DNA of 64,000 nucleotides from Streptomyces sp. NBC_00193 (GTDB lineage: Bacteria > Actinomycetota > Actinomycetes > Streptomycetales > Streptomycetaceae), in the NCBI RefSeq assembly GCF_026342735.1, contig NZ_JAPEMM010000001.1:5270001-5334000 (forward strand), in the 5' to 3' direction. Shown here piece by piece: positions 7,918 to 14,507 of the stretch. The position numbers and the translations under genes were made by a program. Under the pieces are notes generated by a model, which saw nothing but the letters and a program-made list of their open reading frames with translations, searched no databases and was not told where the DNA came from. Within the stretch, counting starts at the first letter, position 1. The number at the start of each line of letters is the position of its first letter.

Positions 7918-8856
7918 GTGCGCCGACTTGCCGGCCTGCTTGTCGTACCCCTTCTGCTGCTGTCGACAGCGGCCTGTGGCGACAGCGGCTCCGACTCCGC
8001 CGAGATGAAGAACGGGGCGCCCGCGATCACCAAGGGTGCCAAGTTCGGTGAGACCCCCACCCTGGCGAAGGGGACGGGTACCCCGCCGAAGGAACTGAAG
8101 GTGGTGACCATCAGCGAGGGTGACGGCCCGGCGCTGAAGAAGGGCGACATCGCCCAGGTCAACTACCTGGGCCAGGTCTGGGACGGCAAGGAGCCGTTCG
8201 ACCAGAGCTTCGGCAAGGGCAAGCCGTTCGACGTGACCATCGGCGCGGGCCAGGTCATCAAGGGCTGGGACCAGGGCCTCGAGGGCAAGAAGGTCGGCAG
8301 CCGGCTGGAGCTCGTGATTCCGCCGGACCTCGGTTACGGCGAGCAGGGCTCGGGCGAGAAGATCAAGGCGAACGCCACGCTGGTCTTCGTCGTGGACATC
8401 GTCAAGGCCACCTCCGTCCCGGTTTCGGCGACGGGCAAGGAGGTCCCGCAGGCGGACGCCGCCCTGCCGAAGGTCGGTACGAACACGGACGGCAAGGAAG
8501 TCTCCGTGACGGTCCCGAAGGACGGTGCGGCGCCGACGAAGCTCGTGTCGAACTACGTCCTGGAGGGCGACGGCGCGGTCGTGAAGGACACCGACAGCGT
8601 CGTGGTGAAGTTCCACGGGAAGACGTGGAAGGACGACAAGACCTTCGAGAGCACGTACACCTCGGACCAGTCGGTGACGTGGCCGCTGGCGGAGCTGTCG
8701 GTCAAGGGTCTGAAGGACGGGATCGTCGGCAAGAAGGCCGGCAGCCGCATCCTGCTGGTCATCCCGCCGGACCAGGGCTTCGGTGACAAGGAGCAGGGCA
8801 CCATCCCGGCCAACTCGACGCTGGTCTTCAGTCTCGACATCCTGGCCGTGGTGTAA
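7918..8856 (+). CDS. Two-domain FKBP-type prolyl isomerase, lipoprotein
   Basis: A 312-residue exported peptidyl-prolyl cis-trans isomerase. The N-terminus RRLAGLLVVPLLLLSTAACG is a lipoprotein signal with lipobox Cys20. Two FKBP domains follow; the first has VNYLGQVWDGKEPFDQSF and GQVIKGWDQGL...LVIPPDLGYG, the second (after about residue 190) VVKFHGKTW and ILLVIPPDQGFG, with weaker conservation. It probably folds proteins at the outer face of the membrane. GTG 7918 follows GAGGA (7909-7913); ATG 7891 is an alternative that would precede the signal with Arg/Glu-rich residues. A cytosolic FKBP gene follows 50 nt downstream. Confidence 0.9.
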   Translation: MRRLAGLLVVPLLLLSTAACGDSGSDSAEMKNGAPAITKGAKFGETPTLAKGTGTPPKELKVVTISEGDGPALKKGDIAQVNYLGQVWDGKEPFDQSFGKGKPFDVTIGAGQVIKGWDQGLEGKKVGSRLELVIPPDLGYGEQGSGEKIKANATLVFVVDIVKATSVPVSATGKEVPQADAALPKVGTNTDGKEVSVTVPKDGAAPTKLVSNYVLEGDGAVVKDTDSVVVKFHGKTWKDDKTFESTYTSDQSVTWPLAELSVKGLKDGIVGKKAGSRILLVIPPDQGFGDKEQGTIPANSTLVFSLDILAVV

Positions 8857-8906
8857 GACTGTCCGGGTTGTACCCCCCTGTTCGTAAGTTTTTGAGGAGC
8901 AGTTCC

Positions 8907-9284
8907 GTGAGCGACAAGCTCGAGAAGCCCGAGATCGACTTCCCCGATTTCCCGGTCCCGGCGGACCTCGTGATCGAGGACATCTGGGAGGGCGAGGGCG
9001 CCGAGGCCAAGGCCGGTTCCCGGGTCTCCGTTCACTACGTGGGCGTGGCCTACTCGACCGGTGAAGAGTTCGACGCCTCCTGGGGCCGCGGCGCGCCGCT
9101 GCAGTTCCAGCTCGGTGTCGGTCAGGTCATCTCCGGCTGGGACACCGGCATCCAGGGCATGAAGGTCGGCGGCCGTCGCAAGCTGGTCATCCCGGCCCAC
9201 CTCGCCTACGGCGACCGCGGTGCCGGCGGTGCGATCAAGCCGGGCGAGACGCTGATCTTCGTGTGCGACCTGATGGGCGCCTGA
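8907..9284 (+). CDS. FKBP-type peptidyl-prolyl isomerase, cytosolic
   Basis: A single-domain FKBP of 125 residues without a signal peptide. Visible are VSVHYVGVAYSTGEEFDASW, GQVISGWDTGIQGMKVGG and LVIPAHLAYGDRGAGG, the complete active-site framework. GTG 8907 has GAGGAG at 8894-8899. It follows the lipoprotein FKBP by 50 nt, probably as one operon, giving the cell related isomerases on both sides of the membrane. A hairpin at 9333 ends the unit before pafB. Confidence 0.93.
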   Translation: MSDKLEKPEIDFPDFPVPADLVIEDIWEGEGAEAKAGSRVSVHYVGVAYSTGEEFDASWGRGAPLQFQLGVGQVISGWDTGIQGMKVGGRRKLVIPAHLAYGDRGAGGAIKPGETLIFVCDLMGA

Positions 9285-9332
9285 TCGGTTCCCAGCGATG
9301 TGACGCTGTGATGTGACGCCGTGAGGCGTGCG

Positions 9333-9359
9333 GGGCCCCTGTCGTGAAGGCGGGGGCCC
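9333..9359 (+). terminator. Hairpin after FKBP gene
   Basis: GGGCCCC and GGGGCCC form a 7-bp stem with a 13-nt loop, 48 nt after the FKBP stop codon. Just before it, 13-14 bases (GATGTGACGCYGTGA) are repeated in tandem. Confidence 0.5.
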
Positions 9360-9455
9360 TCGCTTTTGCCCAGGACCGTCGGGGCGGTACGGTCAGCGGT
9401 CACGAGGGTGTACCGGGGACACGACTCGAAGGTCTGGAAGGGCGGATGGGCGTCG

Positions 9456-10418
9456 ATGGCGATTGCCAAGGCCGAGCGGCTGATGAATCTGGCGCTGTGT
9501 CTGCTGGGGACGCGTCGGCCGCTCAGCAAGCGGGAACTGCGCGGTTCCATCGAGGCCTACATGGAAGCCGGGAACGACGAGTCCTTCAACCGCATGTTCG
9601 AGCGGGACAAGGACGATCTGCGGGAGCTCGGGCTGGTCATCGAGACCGTCGAGAACCTGGAGGGCGACACGGGCTATCTGGCCCGTCGTGATTCCAACCG
9701 GCTGCCGCCCGTGGCGCTGGACGCCGAGGAGGCCGCGGCCCTGGGGCTCGCCGCCAAGGTGTGGCAGCAGGCGCGGCTCGCCGGGGCGGCCAGTGGCGCC
9801 CTGCAGAAGCTGCGCGCCGGCGGGATGCCGGAGGCCTCGGATCCGTACGAGGGCCAGCACAGTGCCATCGAGCCGCGGATCCCGGTGCACGAGGCGGCCT
9901 TCGAGCCGCTGATGCTGGCCTGTCGTGATCGCCGTCCGGTGGTCTTCGACTACCGCAAGTCCACCGCGGCCCGTCCCGAGACCCGGCAGGTGGAGCCGTG
10001 GGCACTGGAGTGCTGGCGCGGCCACTGGTACCTGGCGGGCTTCGACCGCGACCGCGGGGCGGAGCGCGTGTTCCGGCTGTCCCGGATCACGGGCAAGGTC
10101 CGCTCGCGGCAGGCCAAGTACACCGCCGAGGTGCCGGACGTGGTGACCGTACGGGAGACCGTGGCGCGGTGGGCCGGGGAGAGCGCGGAGCGCTCCGCGC
10201 TGATCCGGCTGCGGGCGGGGGCGGGCTATCCGCTGCGGTCCAAGGCCACGGCGGTGCGCGAGGGGGCCGGCGGCGAGGGCTGGGACGAGCTGGAGATTCC
10301 GTACGGGCACGGGCTGGACGCCTGGCTGGTGGAGTTCGGCCCCGATGTCGTGGTGCTGGAGCCGGCCGATCTGCGGGCCGACGTGGTGGACCGGCTGCGG
10401 GCCGTCGCCAAGGGCTGA
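9456..10418 (+). CDS. pafB: PafB, WYL-domain regulator
   Basis: A 320-residue protein with an N-terminal winged helix-turn-helix (AERLMNLALCLLGTRRPLSKRELR) and a WYL domain (VEPWALECWRGHWYLAGFDR, about residues 178-197). PafB and PafC form the heterodimeric activator of the mitomycin-type, LexA-independent DNA-damage response in actinobacteria. ATG 9456 is the family start; GGAAGGGCGG (9436-9445) stands about 10 nt upstream. pafC starts 81 nt downstream. The link to pafA is positional; PafBC is not part of the pupylation chemistry. Confidence 0.93.
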   Translation: MAIAKAERLMNLALCLLGTRRPLSKRELRGSIEAYMEAGNDESFNRMFERDKDDLRELGLVIETVENLEGDTGYLARRDSNRLPPVALDAEEAAALGLAAKVWQQARLAGAASGALQKLRAGGMPEASDPYEGQHSAIEPRIPVHEAAFEPLMLACRDRRPVVFDYRKSTAARPETRQVEPWALECWRGHWYLAGFDRDRGAERVFRLSRITGKVRSRQAKYTAEVPDVVTVRETVARWAGESAERSALIRLRAGAGYPLRSKATAVREGAGGEGWDELEIPYGHGLDAWLVEFGPDVVVLEPADLRADVVDRLRAVAKG

Positions 10419-10499
10419 CCCGGCCGCGCGGGAGCCGCGCGGGTGCGGGTGGACCGGGCAAGAACATCGAGCAACGCCCTGAGGGGGAGACGTACCAGC

Positions 10500-11519
10500 A
10501 TGGCTGCCAACGCCATCGACCAGACGCGCCGGATGCTGTCCCTGGTGACCTACCTGCGCGAGCGCCCGGGTGCGCACGTCGCGGACGTGGCCCGGGCCTT
10601 CGGGATCACCGAGGACGAGCTGATCTCGGACCTCGACGTGCTGCCCATGTGCGGGACCAGTTTCCGGGGCGGTGACCTGCTCGACATCGACACCGACGGG
10701 GAGCGCATCTGGTGGCGCAACCCCGATGCCTCGGGGGAGTCCACCGCCGAGCCGCTGCGGCTGGCCGCCGACGAGGCGACGGCGCTGCTGGTGGCCGCCA
10801 GAGCCGTGGCCACGCTGCCCGGGCTGCGCGAGGGGGACCGTCAGGCACTGCTGCGGGCCACCGCCAAGCTGGAGGCGGCCGCGGGCGAGGTGGCCGGGGC
10901 CAGTTCCCGGCTGTCGGTGACCTTCGAGTCCGAGGGCGGGGTCTTCGCGGACGTGGACCGGGCCATCGCCGAGCAGCGCCGGCTGTGGCTGCGCTACTAC
11001 TCGCCCGCGCGCGACGAGCTCACCGAACGCAAGGTCGACCCGATCCGGCTGTTCGCGGTCGGGCACACGTACATGGAGGGGTGGTGCCACCTCTCCGAGG
11101 CCCGGCGGACCTTCCGGCTGGACCGGGTGGCGGAGATCCGGCTGCTCGACGAGCGGGCCGATCCGCCCGCCATCGAGCCGCGTGATCTGTCCGAGGGGCT
11201 GGTCCAGCCGGCCGCCGAGGACCCGGAGGTCGTGGTCGAGGTCGGTCCCGGCGGGCGCTGGGTGGCCGAGTACTACCCGCACGACAGTGCCGAGGAGCTG
11301 CCCGAGGGCGGTCTGCGGATCACGTTGCGTACTCCTGACCCGGGTTCGCTGCGGCGTCTGGCGCTGCGGCTGGGCCGCGAGGGGCGGATCGTGGCCCCCG
11401 TGGAGCTGGCGGACAGTGCCCGCCGGGCGGCGCGGGAGGCGCTCGCCGCGTACGAGGGCGGCGTGGCCGTGGACGTGGCCGCCGGGAGCGGCGCCGACGC
11501 CGGCGGGGATCGGGGCTGA
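10500..11519 (+). CDS. pafC: PafC, WYL-domain regulator
   Basis: A 339-residue partner of PafB with the same architecture: N-terminal winged helix (MLSLVTYLRERPGAHVADVA) and a WYL-like domain (LWLRYYSPARDELTERKVDP...GWCHLSEARRTFRLDR, about residues 160-210). The C-terminus is a WCX-type extension followed by a Gly/Ala/Asp tail. ATG 10500 has GAGGGGGAG at 10481-10489. A zinc ribbon gene begins 23 nt after the stop. Confidence 0.93.
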   Translation: MAANAIDQTRRMLSLVTYLRERPGAHVADVARAFGITEDELISDLDVLPMCGTSFRGGDLLDIDTDGERIWWRNPDASGESTAEPLRLAADEATALLVAARAVATLPGLREGDRQALLRATAKLEAAAGEVAGASSRLSVTFESEGGVFADVDRAIAEQRRLWLRYYSPARDELTERKVDPIRLFAVGHTYMEGWCHLSEARRTFRLDRVAEIRLLDERADPPAIEPRDLSEGLVQPAAEDPEVVVEVGPGGRWVAEYYPHDSAEELPEGGLRITLRTPDPGSLRRLALRLGREGRIVAPVELADSARRAAREALAAYEGGVAVDVAAGSGADAGGDRG

Positions 11520-11542
11520 GGGGCCGAGGGGGGATCCGCGCG

Positions 11543-11755
11543 ATGTCGGTCGCGTTCAAGGCGTCCTGTCCCGACTGCCGGGCCCGCTTCGAGCTGGACG
11601 CGGGTTCCTTGCGGCTGGCCATCGGCGGCAGCCGGCGTACGACGTTCTACTCCTTCACCTGTCCCGAGTGCGGGGCTCCGGTGCGCAAGCCGGCCGGTGA
11701 GCGGATCGTGGAGCTGCTGACCGGTGGTGGCGTGAGCACCCTGCGCAGCGTGTGA
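11543..11755 (+). CDS. Small zinc-ribbon protein
   Basis: A 70-residue protein with two CPxC knuckles (CPDC at residues 9-12 and CPEC at 40-43), spaced as in a zinc ribbon. AGGGGGGATC lies at 11527-11536, within RBS distance of ATG 11543. It sits at the end of the pafBC run, 23 nt from pafC. I recognise no specific function; a protein- or nucleic-acid-binding adaptor is possible. Confidence 0.75.
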   Translation: MSVAFKASCPDCRARFELDAGSLRLAIGGSRRTTFYSFTCPECGAPVRKPAGERIVELLTGGGVSTLRSV

Positions 11756-11769
11756 GCCGCGCGGTGGCC

Positions 11770-11775
11770 TAGGCT
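11770..11775 (+). promoter_or_regulatory. -10 box TAGGCT for a leaderless transcript
   Basis: TAGGCT ends 6 nt before ATG 11782 and no ribosome site is present. This is the geometry of a leaderless mRNA whose first base is the A of ATG. No good -35 hexamer is seen. Confidence 0.5.
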
Positions 11776-11781
11776 CGTCGC

Positions 11782-11982
11782 ATGCTGTGGCCGATGTTCG
11801 CAATCGCTCTGGGTTTCCTCGGGCTCGCCGTCCTCGGGGTGCTCGCCGTGCGGGTCTTCGTGGAGGTGCGCCGGCTGTCCGTCCAGGTCGCGGACGCCGG
11901 GCGGCGGATCTCGGAGGCCTCCGCCGACCTGGAGCGGGCCGCTACGGGCCTGGCCAGGGCGGGGCGCTCCGTGCGGCCATAG
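11782..11982 (+). CDS. Small membrane-anchored protein
   Basis: A 66-residue protein with one N-terminal transmembrane segment (about residues 3-25: MFAIALGFLGLAVLGVLAV) followed by an amphipathic, heptad-like helix ending GRSVRP. The topology resembles TatA/B-like or DUF948-like small membrane proteins. It lies just upstream of tatA but on its own probable leaderless promoter. Function unknown. Confidence 0.65.
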   Translation: MLWPMFAIALGFLGLAVLGVLAVRVFVEVRRLSVQVADAGRRISEASADLERAATGLARAGRSVRP

Positions 11983-12151
11983 CCATCGTCGGGCAACCGT
12001 CGTACTGTCTGACCACGCAAGCGGTGATGCCCCGGGGCATTGCCCGGCGTTAACCCCCGGGGGTTACGATCCTTGTCAGAACGGCTTACCGATCTCGGTC
12101 GGGCCGTCTTGACTACCACAACCAGCCGTTTCGGTGAGAAGGAAGACACAC

Positions 12152-12451
12152 ATGATCGGCAACCTGAAGCCCCTCGAGATCCTCCTGATCGTCGCCGTGA
12201 TCTTCCTGCTGTTCGGTGCCAAGAAGCTTCCCGACATGGCCCGCTCGCTCGGCAAGTCCGCCCGCATCCTCAAGAGCGAGGCGAAGGCGATGAAGAAGGA
12301 GGGGGAGGCGGAGGACGCCGCCACCGCCGCTTCCGTCGCCGACCCGGCCCCCCAGCAGCAGGCCACGGCCCCGCGCACGATCCAGGCGTCGCCCGGCGAC
12401 GTCACCAGCGCCCGCCCGGTGAACGAGCCCAACCACACCACGCAGGGCTGA
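12152..12451 (+). CDS. tatA: TatA, twin-arginine translocase subunit
   Basis: A 99-residue pore-forming subunit of the Tat pathway. Residues 6-22 form the short membrane helix (KPLEILLIVAVIFLLFGA), followed by the FGAKKLPDMARSLGKSAR hinge and amphipathic helix, then a charged, Gln/Ala/Pro-rich cytosolic tail. ATG 12152 has GAAGGAAG at 12138-12145. tatC follows after 61 nt. The window contains a probable Tat substrate (53.4 kb). Confidence 0.95.
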   Translation: MIGNLKPLEILLIVAVIFLLFGAKKLPDMARSLGKSARILKSEAKAMKKEGEAEDAATAASVADPAPQQQATAPRTIQASPGDVTSARPVNEPNHTTQG

Positions 12452-12512
12452 CGGCGGCCGGTCCGCCGGCCGCGCTCGCACCAGTCAACTGCAACGAGAC
12501 AAGGGACGTGGG

Positions 12513-13478
12513 TTGCTCAAGTCTGCCCGCAAGCAGGAGAAGCAGGACAAGAAGGCCAAGGACGCCGAAGGGCGGATGCCCCTTGTCGAGCACCTGCGTG
12601 AGCTGAGAAACCGGCTGCTGAAGGCCGTCCTTGGGATCCTCGTGATCACGATCGTGGCCGCGTTCTTCTACAAGGACCTCATCGACTTCATGATGAAGCC
12701 GATCCTGGACTCCGTCGGCTGTGCCAACGGTGTGGTCACGCAGCGCGACGGGAAGCCCTGCGCCGCCATGACGGTCAACGGCCTCATCGCCCCGTTCTCC
12801 ATCGCCCTGAAGGTCTCCCTCACCGCCGGTGTGGTGCTCTCCGCGCCGGTGTGGCTGTACCAGCTGTGGGCCTTCGTGGCCCCGGGGCTGCACAACCACG
12901 AGCGCAAGTACGCCGTGGGCTTCGTGGCGATCGGCGCTCCGCTGTTCGGCGCCGGTGCGGTCCTCGCGTACATGGTGCTGCCGCAGACCGCGGTGATCCT
13001 GCTGGAGTTCACCCCCGAGAACGCGAGCAACCTGCTGCCGGTCGACGACTACCTCGACCTGATCACGCGCATGATCGTGGTCTTCGGCCTGGCCTTCGAG
13101 CTGCCGCTGCTGCTGATCCTGCTCAACGTCACCGGGGTGCTGACCGCGAAGCGGCTGGCGAGCTGGTGGCGGGCCATGGTGCTGGGCATCACGGTCTTCG
13201 CGGCGTTCGCGACGCCCACCGGTGACCCGCTGACGATGCTGGCGCTGGCCGCGCCGATCGTCGCCCTGTACTTCATCGCCCTCCTGGTCTGTTACCTCAA
13301 CGACCGCCGGCGGGTGCGGAACAACCCCGACGCGGGTCTCGACGACGACGAGGCCTCCGAGGTGGATCTGACTCCGGCGGCGGTGGGTGCGGTCGAGCCC
13401 GTGGCGGCTCCGGGCGCCCTGCCCGAGCAGGCCGACGGCGGACGCCAGCGGATCAACGGCTACGACGACGCCACCTGA
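12513..13478 (+). CDS. tatC: TatC, twin-arginine translocase receptor subunit
   Basis: A 321-residue polytopic membrane protein that recognises twin-arginine signal peptides. It contains MPLVEHLRELRNRLLK at the N-terminus, six hydrophobic segments and the conserved FELPLLL stretch, and a long acidic cytosolic tail (about residues 255-321). The start is TTG 12513 with AAGGGA at 12501-12506; no ATG/GTG is available in frame before the conserved region. Confidence 0.95.
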   Translation: MLKSARKQEKQDKKAKDAEGRMPLVEHLRELRNRLLKAVLGILVITIVAAFFYKDLIDFMMKPILDSVGCANGVVTQRDGKPCAAMTVNGLIAPFSIALKVSLTAGVVLSAPVWLYQLWAFVAPGLHNHERKYAVGFVAIGAPLFGAGAVLAYMVLPQTAVILLEFTPENASNLLPVDDYLDLITRMIVVFGLAFELPLLLILLNVTGVLTAKRLASWWRAMVLGITVFAAFATPTGDPLTMLALAAPIVALYFIALLVCYLNDRRRVRNNPDAGLDDDEASEVDLTPAAVGAVEPVAAPGALPEQADGGRQRINGYDDAT

Positions 13479-13515
13479 TCGACGCGGGTCCGCATCGGCG
13501 GGTACATTCCCGCGG

Positions 13516-14442
13516 GTGAGTGCTGAGATCACCCTCTTCGTCAATCCCACCGCAGGAAGCGGCCGGGCCGCGCACGCAGCGCAGCCGGCCGCTTCCGCGC
13601 TTCGCGAGGCCGGCTTCTCGGTGCGGACCGTGGTCGGCGGCGATGCCCCCGACGCGTTGGCGCGGCTGCGCGCCGCGGTGCGCGAGGGCACCGGAGCGGT
13701 GATCGCGGTCGGCGGGGACGGGATGGTCTCCCTCGCGCTGCAGGCGCTCGCGGGCACGCTGGTGCCGCTCGGGGTGGGCGCGGTGGGCACCGGGAACGAT
13801 TTCGCGCGCGCGATGGGACTGCCCGTACGGGAACCCGCGCGGGCGGGCCGGCTGGCCGCGGAGGCGCTCAAGGAGGGCCGGGTCCGCGAGATCGACCTCG
13901 GCCGGGTGGCCGGGGCCGGGGAAGGCGCCGGGGCCCGGGACGGCGCCGGCGGCACCTGGTACGGGACCGTGCTGTGCTCCGGCTTCGACTCGCGGGTCAA
14001 CGACCGGGGCAACCGGATGCGGCTGCCGCTCGGCCGCTTCAAGTACGACCTGGCGATGGCCCTGGAACTCGCCGCCTTCCGGCCCTTCCCGTACCGGATC
14101 ACCCTGGACGGCGGTCCGGTCCTGGAGACCGAGGCCACGCTGGTGGCCGTCGGCAACGGCTCCTCCTACGGCGGCGGCATGCGCATCTGCGCGGACGCGG
14201 TGCCCGACGACGGGCTGTTCGACGTCGTGGTCGTCGGCGACTGCAGCCGCAGCACGCTGCTGAAGGTCTTCCCCCGGGTCTACAAGGGCACCCACGTCGA
14301 CCATCCGAAGGTCACCGTCCACCGGGCCGCGAAGGTGACCCTGGAGGCGGCCGGCATCACCGCCTACGCGGACGGCGAGCCGCTGGGTCCCCTCCCGGTG
14401 ACTGCGCGGTGCGTCCCTGCGGCCCTGCGGCTCCTGACGTAG
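13516..14442 (+). CDS. Diacylglycerol kinase / lipid kinase family protein
   Basis: A 308-residue YegS/DgkB-type kinase. The motif FVNPTAGSGRA (residues 8-18) and the nucleotide loop AVGGDGM (64-70) mark the catalytic domain; the usual GGDGT reads GGDGM here. VGTGNDFARAMGL and GNGSSYGGGM follow. It probably phosphorylates diacylglycerol or a related lipid. GTG 13516 has no ribosome site, but TACATT (13503-13508) ends 7 nt upstream, suggesting a leaderless mRNA. It follows tatC by 37 nt. Confidence 0.88.
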   Translation: MSAEITLFVNPTAGSGRAAHAAQPAASALREAGFSVRTVVGGDAPDALARLRAAVREGTGAVIAVGGDGMVSLALQALAGTLVPLGVGAVGTGNDFARAMGLPVREPARAGRLAAEALKEGRVREIDLGRVAGAGEGAGARDGAGGTWYGTVLCSGFDSRVNDRGNRMRLPLGRFKYDLAMALELAAFRPFPYRITLDGGPVLETEATLVAVGNGSSYGGGMRICADAVPDDGLFDVVVVGDCSRSTLLKVFPRVYKGTHVDHPKVTVHRAAKVTLEAAGITAYADGEPLGPLPVTARCVPAALRLLT

Positions 14443-14507
14443 GGCGTCCGGGCCCGCACAAAAGATCGCGACTGTTGTCAGAGGCGGCGGGTAGGCTCGA
14501 AGACAAG

